Assembly: GCF_000003195.3 (NCBI RefSeq)
Contig: NC_012870.2
Span: 48,185,153 to 48,249,152 of the forward strand
From: Sorghum bicolor
Taxonomy: Eukaryota > Streptophyta > Magnoliopsida > Poales > Poaceae
Direction: 5' to 3'
DNA: 64,000 bases
A program made the position numbers and the translations under genes. Below, in pieces: positions 46,686-58,439 of this stretch. The notes under the pieces were generated by a model. It was not told the DNA's origin, made no database searches, and worked only from the letters and a program-made list of their open reading frames with translations. Position 1 is the first letter of the stretch; each line of letters starts with the position of its first letter.

Positions 46686-48561
46686 TCATGCCTCCCTTTT
46701 TGGGCACAACTTGCACTGCGCTCACCCACTCACTGTGCGGCACAGGATATATAATCCCTGCATGCAGCAACTTTATAACTTCCTTTTTAACTACCTCTCT
46801 CATAGTGTTGTTAAGTCTACGTTGGGGTTCTCAAGAGGGTGTAACAGAAGGATCTGTTGGAATATGATGGGTACAAATCATAGGACTGATTCCTGTAAGA
46901 TCTTGGAGTGAGTAGCCGAAAACTGAGTGATGTTTATCAAGAATGGTCATTAATCGCAGAGTTTGATCCTGAGTGAGTTTATCGCTAATGACCACAGGGA
47001 ACTCTGGATTATTGTTTAGGAAAGCATAGGTAAGACCGGGTGGTAAAGTTTTAAGCTCTATGGGAGGTCTAGGTGTTTCTGCAAACTCATCTAAGGGTTC
47101 AGGCTCAGAAGGTTCGTCTTCTTCTTTAGTGAAGAAAGGAGTTTCGTCTTCTAAGTCTGGTTCATCTAAAAGCTCTAGAGATGCAGCCTTTACTTCCTCC
47201 ATAGGATCAGGCAAAAGATATGACTCGGCCTTATTATTTAAGGAGTGTGAAATTATTATTGGGAATTTAAAAGTTTTTCCAAAAGAAATGTGTAGCTTTC
47301 CAGTATGACCTTCATAAAGGAGTCTTCTAAAAGGTTGTCCTATCAACAGGTCAAAGTCCCATGTATCAAAGATATAGAAGTTCAAATGAACCATGGAGCC
47401 TTCTACCGTAAGAGGTAGGACATTAATAATTCCAAGACTGGGGACTAACCGTCCCGAAGATTCCTTTATGACCTTTGTTGTGGAGGTTAAGACAAGATTT
47501 TTAAATAGTTTAAGTGCAAAAGATTCGGACATGATGTTGATCCCCACAACAGGATTATAGAGAGCATTAAATCGATCAGAATTATAAGCACAGCGTATAG
47601 TTATAGAGGGTGTGTCCAAACGGATCACATCAGAGGAAAGCTCTGATTCCTCCAACCATTTGCTACTCATTACTGAGATAAGCTCTCTCAATTGATATTC
47701 ACTTGGCAAATAAATGCTAAACTGGCCGTTTTGGGGTTTGTCAATAGAATGGTAGTTTGAAATATTTCTAAAATCGGCAAAAAGATCGGATTCTATATCC
47801 AGCATGAAGTCCGGTAATGAAATTTCTTCCTCTTGTGGCTCAAAACTTGGAATAGCTAAAGTAGATGAAGAATTTGGCAGAGTGTCTACTTCGGCTTCGT
47901 AGGTTTCATCATGAAGGGTATTATCCATCTCAGCTTCTAGGATTCTATCTAGGATCACTCTTGCTTCATCAGCAGGGATGCGAAAGAAAGAACCTCTAGA
48001 CATTGTGTGAAGCATTTGTTTGTGATTTTTCTGAAGACCTCGAAAAAAGTGAAATAAAAGAATAGGGTCTTCAAGATTAAGGTTTGGACCAGATTCTAAA
48101 AGATCAGAAAAACGTTTCCAGGATTTTCCCAAAGTTTCATTATCTTTTTGTTTAAAAGATAGGACTTCGAGTCTAAGGTCGGCTATACGGTCAAGGGAAT
48201 AGAAATCTAGACAAAAGTTGGCTCGTAAAACTCCCCATTCACCTTGTTGTTGACTTACCTTCTGACTGTACCATTGTCTAGCTTCTCCCCTTAAAGAAAA
48301 AGGAAAAAGCTTCCACCGTAAAGTCTTATCAGAAATGCCTTCAATGCGAAGACAATCACATGTTTGCTCAAAATCTCTAATATGAAGGTAAGGGTTTTCG
48401 TCTTCCTTTCCCGAAAAAGATAGGTTTTGAATCATGGCAATCAACCTAGAACTTAACTTATACTGGGATGTTTGGATAGGCTGTGATGATTCCCATGGTA
48501 AAAGGTCAGTTGCTAAAGGGATTGCAGACTCATGGATCGATTTAGAATTTTGGTTTTCCAT
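46686..48561 (-). pseudogene. Athila-2 gag-protease-RT polyprotein (truncated)
   Basis: Minus-strand ORF from Met 48561 (MENQNSKSIHES), chosen over an upstream Met whose extension is an AT-rich hydrophobic stretch. It has a Gag core (W-K-L-F-P-F-S-L-R-G-E-A-R-Q-W, about 48290), no zinc knuckle, an acidic linker, a protease-like domain with YNPVVGINIM and DLLIGQPF (about 47310-47570), a second acidic linker (about 47080-47220), then the Athila/Tat-type pol entry (GYSLQDLTGISP). TGA at 46831-46833 interrupts; the frame continues to SEWVSAVQVVPKKGGMT, the start of reverse transcriptase, and is cut at about 46686. The protease Asp is replaced by Asn. Of the Athila-like elements here it is the only one reaching into pol. 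Confidence 0.8.
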
Positions 48562-48694
48562 AAGGTAAGAGTAAAGAAAAATAAATAAAGAATATAAAAG
48601 ATAAGAAAAGATAAAAGTATAGATACAAGCTAGTAGCAAGACTCAGGTTATCTCAGCAACCGTCTTTCTCCCCGGCAACGGTGCCAGAAATGCT
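48562..48694 (-). other. Athila-2 leader and primer binding site
   Basis: On the minus strand TGGCACCGTTGCCGGGGAG (48668-48686) is a tRNA-Asp-type primer binding site, 8 bases from the LTR. The short leader runs to the gag start. Confidence 0.8.
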
Positions 48695-49930
48695 TGTTGA
48701 TATTTGGGAACGCAATAAGGAATTGATCCGCAAGCGCACGGATATCGGTGAGCACTTCACCCGGGAGGTTATCCAGAGTATCGTATTTATTTTTTTACCA
48801 CTAGGAGAAAGAGTGCATCTGACTAACCGGTCTATTACTACTAACCTTTAGGCACAAAGAATGTCTTTCGATGTGAGTGATAAATATTGAAGACTGCAAC
48901 CGTAGTCTCCTTCTAACCTTGGTAAGGATGATCTACTGTTCTAATGGGGAGGCTAACGGAATCTAGACACCACAAAGGATGTTCAACCCGCACCTATAAA
49001 CCCTATCCTTCCTGCTAACGAGATGTGATCTACAAAGGTAGCTCGGAATTGTCACGTTCCTCACTACTACCACGGTCCAGCTAGTCAGGGAATATCTATG
49101 AGTACCCCAGCCTAAACACCACGTTTACGCCAGCAATGATTACTCTAAACTCAACGGGAAGAGGATTAAAGTAAACTCATAAACCATAAGAACAATAAAA
49201 CAAGAACTTACTAGAATTTAGAAGTCGAATTACTGAAGAATCCTAGGAGCAAGCTTCGGGTTAGGAGAACTTGATCCCGCAGGTACAAGCTTGGAGTAGA
49301 CACCGACAAGGCCGGGCTTCCTCCACTCTTCACCTCCACTCTATCTCTCTCAATCTAGTAGAAACTAGAAGATCTATTTCTACCTTACATTGGTTGCTAA
49401 GCCTAAAAAGAAATATTAATTAGAGAAGAGGTTTTCCTTCGAGGGCACCCCTCAGTCTCTATGATAATTTCTTCATGTCTTCTCCAGGGGCTAGGGGGCC
49501 ATGCTTATATAGTCCTCCCCTTCTATGCGTTTTTGGGTCGATAGGTGAGGTGGTACTATGTTTTTCTTGATCCAATAGGTCGGTGGAATATCCCGAACGA
49601 AGAGAGTCCTGATTGGCATCCAGAGGGGGGCGGGCGCCCAGGCTACCAGGGCGGGCGCCCTGGGCCTGGCCCAGTTTCGCCTCCGCTTCGGTCTCGTGGC
49701 TTCTGGAGTCTTCGAGATGATGTAAAATCATGCGGTGCGTTGATATCTCTATGTAATCCCGACATGTGGGCCTTTCTTCCTTATTTCCTGATAACCCCCT
49801 GCAGAAACAGATAAACAACAAAACTCGTGGAATTCTGTCAGATCAAACCCTAATTCTAGGTGATGGTTGCATATTGGTCCTTTCTCTTGTTTATTTGATA
49901 ATTAAAATTGATACTTAAGAACCGTCAACA
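48695..49930 (-). repeat. 5' LTR of Athila-2
   Basis: On the minus strand TGTTGACGGTTC...AATATCAACA, 1236 bases. The U3 half is very similar to A0, A1 and B: same ttccacgagtttt motif, CTGCAG at 49799-49804, GC boxes at 49628-49639 and 49649-49660, TATA at 49504-49511 (minus). The second half differs and is shorter. The right flank begins aggac; the other end of the element is lost. Confidence 0.85.
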
Positions 49931-51490
49931 AGGACATTTTTGCATTTGAGAAAGTGTTGGTAAACTCTAGTCACAATGTCTTGAATCTCACAAAGACTTT
50001 ATGAAACTATATGTGAGCCATGTGGATTTGGAACTACGCTTTCCAAATGCTTTGTCAAATGCAAAAATGTTCTATTTATTAAATGTAGATCTTGATGAGT
50101 GTAACAAACTTTCTATTCATGACTTTTCGAGTTGGGGCCGTCTAGGGTTTCAAAAACGTGCGTGTAGCTGTGAAAATTTGAAATTTTAGAATTTGAGTGG
50201 TCCAAACTCCCTCAAATGAAAAGTTGACCATTCCACCAAATGTGTCTTGATAATCTGGACAAACTTTGTATTAACGACTTTTGTAGCTAAGACCATCTAG
50301 GATCCGGCCAAAGTGTCTTTTCTAAAAAATCCAATGTTTGACTTGGTCAAACTAGGTCAAACTAGGCAATAAAAACCTCAAATGAAAAAATTTTGAATAC
50401 AAAAGAGTTAGACCTCACCAAGGTCTACCTTTGATACATAGTATATTTTTGCATTTGGAAAAGTTCTAGTAAACTCTAGTCACATGTTTTAAAAATTCAA
50501 GGCGTGACTTGGTCAAACTTGGTCAAACGAGGCACTCAATGATCTCAAATGAAACACTTTTGAATACAAAGGGTGTTAGAGCTCATCAAGATACACATTC
50601 CATACATAAAACATTTTTGCATTTGAGAAAGTGTTGGTACACTCTAGTCACAAAGTCTTGAATCTCACACAGACTTTATGAAACTATATGTGAGACCTTT
50701 GGATTTAGAACTACGCTTTCATAATGCTTTGTCAAATGCAAAAATGTCCTATGTAATGTAGATCTTGATGAGTGTAACAAGCTTTGTATTCATGACTTTT
50801 TGAGTTGGGGCCATCTAGGGTTTCGAAAACGTGCGTGTAGTTGTGAAATTTGAAATTTCAAAATTTGATTGGTCCACACTCTCTTAGATCAAAAGTTGAC
50901 CATTACACCAAATGTGTGTCTTGATGATCTGGACAAACTTTGTATTCATGACTTTTGTAGCTGAGACCATCTAGGGTCTGGTCAAAGTGTCTTTTTCTGA
51001 AAAATCCAATGTTTGACCTGGTTAAACTAGGTCAAACTAGGCAATAAAAGACCTCAAATGGAAAAATTTTGAATACAAGAGAGTTAGACCTCACCAAGGT
51101 CTACCTTTGATACATAGTACATTTTTGCATTTGCAAAGTTCTAGTAAACTCTAGTCACATATTTTAAAAATCGAAGGCGTGACTTGGTCAAACTTGGTCA
51201 AACGAGGCACTAAATGATCTCAAATGAAACACTTTTGAAACAGGGTCCTCGTCAAGATACAAGACATAATGCCACCATCAAACACTGAAAATACAAGATA
51301 TAATGCCACCATCATAGTTATTGCACAATAATATTTATTACACACTATTGAACACCAAGATATATTAAGCGGGCACAGTAGTGAACTTTTTCTTGACGTA
51401 TGTCCCTTGGTTATGATCTTGTCATAACCATGGAGTGTCATCATCATTTGGTAGGATGCTTGAGTCTTTGTTCAATGTAAAGGGTTGAAT
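49931..51490 (-). repeat. CACTA-2 noncoding region with about 675-bp tandem repeat
   Basis: Two copies of a unit of about 675 bases: atttttgcatttgagaaagtg recurs at about 49936 and 50611, and the ttctagtaaactctagtcac block at about 50465 and 51140. Each contains caaacttggtcaaac-type motifs. From about 51250 to 51490 is unique DNA up to the TNP2 coding end. No gene seen. Confidence 0.65.
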
Positions 51491-51700
51491 TCAGTCATCA
51501 TTTTCATAATCTTCTGACATGTCTGATTTGTCTTTGATTCCAACGATGTTTCTTTTCCCTAAAAGAACTATGTGGCGCTTTGGCTCATCATTGGTTGGGT
51601 GGTTGCCGTTTTTCCCTCTCTTCAGTTTTGTAGACATGTCCTTGACATAGAACACCTGATTCACATCCTTGGCAAGCACGAACGGTTCGTCTTTTGTACC
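51491..51700 (-). pseudogene. CACTA-2 TNP2 transposase C-terminus (downstream part)
   Basis: The minus-strand product contains KDEPFVLAKDVNQVFYVKDM and KRHIVLLGKRNIVG, the end of the DUF4216 region of plant CACTA TNP2 proteins, with an acidic C-terminus (MSEDYENDD) and stop. It continues at 60161 on the far side of element E. One extra A near the junction shifts the frame. Confidence 0.75.
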
Positions 51701-53366
51701 TATTGACACTTCTAACGTCATTACCAAAAATAGAGATAAAGTCTATCCACGGCAATGGCGCCAAAAATGCTTATTGTCATTTACTACCATAATGACTAAA
51801 AATAGAGATAAACCCTACTCCTAGTAACAACAGCAGAAATGCACGGTATTTAATTAACTTGTCAAATAGCAACTAGCCACTTCCTTAATTATTAATATTC
51901 CTAAACATGAAGTAGGTTGTCATCCCTAATTATATTGCTAGGAATTTATAGATACTATTGTGACTCGGTAGAAATAAATATATGAATATAATTATAAACT
52001 AAATGGGTTCTGCAAGTGGACAGATAATTATACCGTTGTAGCATTTTACCTAGAGAAGTATCCAGGTTGCCTATTTATATTTATGCCACTAGGAAGGCTA
52101 ACGGTTAAACTATATTTATTATATTGATAAGAATGAATAAATGATATTACCTAAGTCCTATGATCTACTCATAACAGGCAGAGGTCACAAGATAAATAAT
52201 GATAAATAATAGTGATAGCATAATCATCAAGTATCATAAATAAGAATAATCATCAGAGCATCTACTAGTCATAATAATAATTAGCCAATGGATAAACTAG
52301 AGAGTTGAATCTAAGGTAATGCTATAACTACTTCAATAAATAACTCTAATTAGTGCAATTACATCTAGTGAGGGTTTTAAGACGCAACTGTCACCTCCTT
52401 CGCGACCGCGCCCATGCTAGCCCTACATACGGAGGGTGGACTACAGCGGAACCAACGCAGGTGTCACCTACGCGGACTACCACACGACCTAGCACGTTAG
52501 GGGGCACTCGCAGACAAACAAGATATCTAGACACCACATCTACATACTGTCTATCATCTACCCAACAATCGATTAGGTAAACGCTATACGAGTAATTACA
52601 TGAATTCAATAAGATCAAACCAACTATTCTAGACATATAATCAAAGTAGACAATGACTAATGTAATTAAGAATATATGAATCTATTAAGAATAAAGTCTC
52701 CTTAATATACTATGAAATACTATAAAGTAGAACTAGAACTATTACCAAACTCTTGCGCTCTAGACCAACGCTAGGGGTTTCAAATCCCGATGAAGAACTA
52801 GATCTCCTCTACTTCTAATCTAACTAACTAGAACTATGAAATAAAAGGCTCTTGATAAACTTGAAGGCGCTTGATGCTTGATGGCTTGAGGCCTTGATGA
52901 ATAATGAGGTTGGTGATGTCTCCGGGGGGGTCTGCCCATGTATTTATAGTCTGGTGGGAGTCGCGCATGACGTTGGATCAAACCGACTTAACCAAGGGCC
53001 GAGATGACTCCTGAAAGGTGGTGGAGGAAGCTTTTGGAAGAGGGGCACGAAACCCTATAGGGGGCCGCCGGCCGGAGCTAGGGTGGGGCCGGCCAGCCCC
53101 ACCTGGTGGCAGCTGGTCCGCCCCTCATGTCGGGTGTCTTCCAGAGTATTCCTGAACCCTCTCGCGCTGTTTCCCATGGTGGATACGTTTCCGTGTTTGA
53201 TTCGCATTGGAGTCCCTATTTTGTAGCTTTCCTAAAATTCACCCTAGAAAATACAGAATGTACAAAACTCATGGAAATTGTTAGTTTAAACCCTATACTA
53301 GTGTGTGTTCATGTTCTCCTTCAGGTTTAAAGTAATAATAAAAGGTGACGTTATCGACCATCAACA
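51701..53366 (-). repeat. 3' LTR of element E
   Basis: On the plus strand it starts tattgacacttctaacg (first bases mutated from tgttgacac) and ends gaccatcaaca. The GTACC duplication fixes the boundary. A primer-site-like copy (ggcaatggcgcca) lies inside the LTR at about 51753-51765. TATA on minus (ctataaata) is at 52941-52949. Confidence 0.85.
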
Positions 53367-55516
53367 ACTCCCCCAAGCTTACCTTTTGCCAGTCCCTTGG
53401 CAAAGTTAGCCTAAGCAGTATATGTAAGAGTTGCTATAATGTTTTCATTCTTTCCTAGTACACATGCTCCCAAATAAAGATTCTCCTCTAGATTAGTCAA
53501 TACTTGCTCTAATCTTCAAACTTACCCATTTTACCTTTAACCATGGGGCTTTGTAGCTTTCGCATGAGTCTTGAGGAATCAAAAGACAGAACAATCAAGT
53601 CAAGCACTATGTCTCAAATTCTTTGCAGAACCATTATTCTGAAGTTTTTTAAGTTTTCAGAACAAAACTCAAAGCTTAATTGTATGACACCCTCAAATCT
53701 CTCAATATATATGGTATTTATGGTTCTCCCTTGAGGCATTTATACCTCCTATAGCTAAAGATATATATATATATGGTGGAGCTTATAGGAGTGCTAACAA
53801 GGATAAGCATACTTGCAATGCATGTATTGTAAAGTCAACTAATGGATCCAAAGAGAATCGAGGCATACAATCAAACCAAGGTGTGCATGTGTATGGAATA
53901 TGGTGGATAGGTGTATTTGTGGTATTTGTGGCTAATTTATAATTCTTTGGGAATAACTCTCTATTGAACTTTTTCAGGAAAGACATGGGCTATCTTTATT
54001 ATTCTCTCTCTCTCTTTTAACACAGGGAGGCGGGCATCTAGTACCCACTGTTTTTATTGTTGGGACACTTGTCCATCTTTTACTCCCTTTTCTTCTTTTA
54101 TATTTTTGCACAGCCACATGTATCCTTTGAATAAAATAAATAATGAGAGAGATAATAACAAGAACTTTGAACATTAAAGACAAGGGTTATCCTATAGGTT
54201 GATTATTGGTGTTTATTCCCAGTGTAGGAATAATGCATATATGAACTGGAGTGTGTACGTGATCTTGACTTAGAAAGCATGGCAAGGGTTGACTAAACTC
54301 AATGCAGGGCAAGCAGCATAAATGTGCAAATGTCTTCCTAACTCTAAATGTGTATTATATATGGCTTTGGTAGGAATTAACACTTTGTCATACAAGAGCT
54401 CATCATGTAGGTTATTGGATTTTCAAAATAAATCTCCAAAACTTAGTAATGCTAGGAATAAGATAAATAGCAACTCAGACTTTCAATGATCATGTCAACC
54501 AACTACCTAGACTTAGCTCAAACTTGTGCCTCCATAAATTGCAGGTTCAGAGTAAATCTTCAAATTAAAATAGTAATGTCTAAAACTCGAGAAAATCTAT
54601 CGTTGGAATCTAGGTACTTGTAAAGAATAGAGCAACTATTCATCATTTCCAATATAAAATTTAAATATTCATCAATCTTTAATTGGTTCTACTTTAGACT
54701 GACTCTAAACAGACTCTAACTAATTATAGACTCACAAAAAGACTATGACTTGGGGACCTTCATGTGCCCACATATTTTTGGTGTTTTTATAACTATATAG
54801 ACTCGATAATTGCTTAGGTATAATTACCTGATAACTAGGGGATGCTCCTCTCCCAAGCTAGATGTTTGCAATACTTGATGTAGATGTTCTTCAGAGCGAT
54901 CTAGCCAGTAGCGAACCCACTGATGGACTCTCTCCTTGCTATGATATTATTCCTGCATAGTTATACTCCAACAAGAAAACTAAAACTTGAGGCTTGTATT
55001 TAATAATGGGTTAGCGGTTAGCCAATGAGTAATTGATTATTCCTACGAGCTAATTTTAATGTTGTCTGATTTAAGCAGGATTTCATATTTCTCTTCTTTT
55101 TGAATTTTCTATTTATGATGCAGAAATTAAATATGAATGATATATATATTTTTTATGCCACCACAGTAAATATCCCTAAGGGGTTACCATAACTTTATTT
55201 ACATGGGGCTTTGGTATTTATGATGCAGTAATTAAAGCAGTAAATATTTGTTTGTATTTTGTGTTAATATGCCAAGAGAAATAAATATGCTACTAAGTGT
55301 AATAAAGCGAAATTACTAATGCATGCTAATTTAACTAGATAACTACCATTCTGACCTTATTGCTAGGGTACGGAATTTAAAGTCTATTAACAGGACTTGG
55401 ATAGTCGAGAGGACATACTCAGTGGGTTCATTGTCTAAGGTAACCTCAGTCAGCTCTCCGTCTTGCGGTGATGTTGTACGTGTGTCTTCCCCCCATCTTG
55501 CTTCTGTCTCTTTTGC
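53367..55516 (-). other. Noncoding tail and polypurine tract of element E
   Basis: The minus strand ends in GGTAAGCTTGGGGGAGT (53367-53383) before the 3' LTR. The tail contains counterparts of the B/A1 blocks: the gccccatgt/cactgtggtggca block (about 55155-55207) and a second polypurine-like AGCTTGGGAGAGG (about 54845-54860). No credible ORF. Confidence 0.75.
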
Positions 55517-58283
55517 TTATTCCCTCTCTAGTTCCAATTCTTCAGTTCTATTCTCTTTCTCCGAGGCTTCTAATCGGGCTAGGATCTCCTCTTTCTCTTT
55601 CTTAGCAATCTGGTCCATCTGTTCAACTTTTGTGGCCCACTCACTCCATCGGGGTGCTTGCGTGTCTTCTTCTTCCTCCATGAGGTGATCTACATATCTC
55701 ACAACCTTGCCCGGAAAGTCTTCCCATCCACAGTGAGGCCGGGCAGCCTGACGGTGGGCTTGGCATCTTCTTCTGTTGCGTTCCTTCCTGGTTTGCTCAT
55801 GGTTACATGATGTTCTAAATTGACAGTGTACCTTTACGATGGATAGGTTGAAGAGGACATGCCCTGATCCGGTGTAGATGTTAGCTTTAGCTGTGTAGAG
55901 GAACTGTCTTCCCAAGAGGATCAGGATCTCATCATCTCCCTCCATATCAAGCACTAGAAAATCTGTAGGTATATAATATTCTTGAATTCTTACCATTACA
56001 TCCTTGATCATTCCTTCTAGGAATCTTAGTGATTGATCCGTCATCTGCAACTGGATATGTGTTGGGTATAAAGGTAAATCAAATAATTCATCATATACCT
56101 ATTTTGACATTACGTTGCAGCCTGATCTAGTGTCGCAGACGGTGTAAGGGAAGGTGGTGTTGTTGACTGTGCATTCAATGATTGGAACTCCTGGATCACC
56201 TCTCTTGGTCAGGCATGGCTTGGATAGCTTATGATCATTTTCAGTGTTGAGAGCGGTGATCAATTGAGCTGTTTCTGCTTGCTTGGTCTTCCTCCATCTT
56301 CTATTATTCGTCTTCTTCTTTGGCAATGATTTCTGTTCTTGCTTTCCTTGTTGGTAGAATTGCTTCGGGTTGTAGGAGTTTTCAGGATGCGGTTCTTGAA
56401 TGCAAATCTCTCCTTCTTGTCCTTAATGGATAGGACAATCTTGGCGTGCTCCGCATAGATGATGGCTTTTGTTGTGTATAAGAATGGTCTTACCAAAATG
56501 ATTGGTGCCTTCTCATCTACTCCTGTCTCTATGACCACAAAGTCAACTAGGACATATGATTGCCTCACTCTAATGACAACTTCTTCTAATACTCCCTCGG
56601 GGTAGCAAATGGACTGATCTGCAAGCTGCAAACGCATATTTGTGTACAACAAGGAATCATTTAATATTTTCTCATAAATTACCTTGGGGATGATGTTGAC
56701 ACTTGCACCGAAGTCACAGATTGCCTCTAGAAAGTTGTGGCATCCTATAGAGATAGGAATGACAGGTCTTCCCGGGTCTCCCATCTTCTCCGATAGAGAG
56801 TGGTCAATCCACTGTACAGCTGTAGGCTCAATATAACATTGGGTTGCATTGTGAATATCAATAAGGTTAGCAGTTTCTAAATCTTCTAGTTGGCCTGGAA
56901 TCTTGCCTTTTTCTAATGGAGGTACAGCAGCAGCTAGTTGTGCTAATTGTGATTCTAGCATTTTATTGAAACTATGCTGATTCTTTATAGCAGAAGCAAA
57001 TGTATCCATCCTAGTATGTATATTTGCAAAGTTTTATCATTTGATGCTAGTTTCCTAGTCATTTGATCTAGCAGTTTGGATTGATTACCAACAATTTCTC
57101 TTAAAGGTGAAAAATTATTATTTAAATTATTACCTTGGTTGTTACCTTGGTAATTACCTTATCAAGGTTGCTGATTCCGTCCTTGATTTTGTTGAGGATG
57201 ATAGTAGGTGTTATCGTTGATGAAGTTCACATCCTCTTGTAGTGTAGGGCAACTGGTAGCTGAGTGCCTGTAGTCTCCACATTCTTCACATGTCATATGG
57301 GAATCATTGATGTGCATGACTTCCTTCTTCTCTATGTCGAGCTTCTTCATAATGAGGTCTAGCTTGGCAGTGACCATTTCAGCTTCCTTGAGATGATGGA
57401 TTCCTCCTCCTTTCTACCTAGATTGGGTACGTTCTTCATTGCATGTAGAGTTTGAGGCCATCTTCTCAACAAGTGTTTTAGCATCTAAGAGCTTAAGTGA
57501 CAGGAAAGCTCCCCTAGCTGTAGCATCAATAGACTCACGGGTACTCAAGATGAGCCCGTGATAGAAAGTCTACATTAACAGCCACTCCTCTATTCCATGA
57601 TGAGGACAGTCTTCAATATAATTCTAGAATCTTTCCCATGCTTTAGTGAATGATTCATCATGTTGTGGTTGGAAACTTGAAATCTTTCCACTTAGAGCAT
57701 TAGTCTTGGCTGTAGGAAAGAATTTTGCTAGGAAAGCAGTAGAGCAAAGGTCCCATGTATTGTGTTTGTCTTTGTTGGTGTAGAACCACTGCTTGGCTTT
57801 CCCCAATAACGAGAACGGGAAAAGATGGAGTAAGATAGTATCTTTTGGTACTCCTCTGATCGTGAAGCTGCTGCAAATCTCTAAGAAGTGTTGTAAGTGT
57901 GCACTTGCATCTTCATGTGCTTTTCCATAGAATTGGCTGGCTTGAACCATGGTGATGAGAGCAGGCTTGAGCTTAAATCCATTCTCCCCAGTATTGACTG
58001 CTAGTCCAGTCTAGATGTTTGTTGTTGTTGGGGCAGAGAACTCTCGCAGTGTCTTCTCAGCCATGTCTTCAAACACAGGAGCAAGGTTTCCTCCTAACTC
58101 TTCTGCTTGTTCTTAAAATTCCTCTTCCAATGTTGGACTTGACTCCTCTGAAGAGCTAGCCTGAGCAGCAGAGGGTGTTCTTGATGGTGATTCGAATTTG
58201 TCCCTTGCTTCCACAAACTTATTCTTCCGAAGGAGTTTCTCTGGATCTTCAATATAGTTTCTTGGAAGAGCAAAACCATTCAT
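55517..58283 (-). pseudogene. Element E gag with two tandem retropepsin-like domains
   Basis: The ATG at 58283 starts MNGFALPRNYIEDPEKL, after a ttatgcag acceptor-like site as in B. Gag core (L-F-P-F-S-L-L-G-K-A-K-Q-W-F, about 57790), zinc knuckle CEECGDYRHSATSC (about 57260), coiled-coil-like region (about 56930-57060). First protease-like domain with CDFGASVNIIP (about 56700) and IILVRPFL. Basic linker. Second domain with CDTRSGCNVM (about 56105-56140) and LLGRQFL. Glu/Lys-rich C-terminal helix ending at 55517. Several stops (for example near 58120, 57630 and 56098) and a frameshift near 56260-56330 inactivate it. Like B, Arg replaces the conserved Gly of D-T-G in the second domain. Confidence 0.8.
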
Positions 58284-58411
58284 TCATCACCCTGCATAAG
58301 ATAAGAAAAATGATAACAACGAAGGGTGTACCTGATTGAGTAGAAATTGATTAGTCATATAACTTTATTCATACATAAATATGTTATCAATATATTCTAA
58401 GTTTATTATGC

Positions 58412-58430
58412 CTTCCCCAGCAACGGCGCC
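58412..58430 (-). other. Primer binding site of element E
   Basis: On the minus strand GGCGCCGTTGCTGGGGAAG lies next to the LTR as delimited by the target duplication. tRNA-Asp type with one mismatch. Another copy (58484-58501) lies within the LTR. Confidence 0.75.
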
Positions 58431-58439
58431 AAAAATGCT

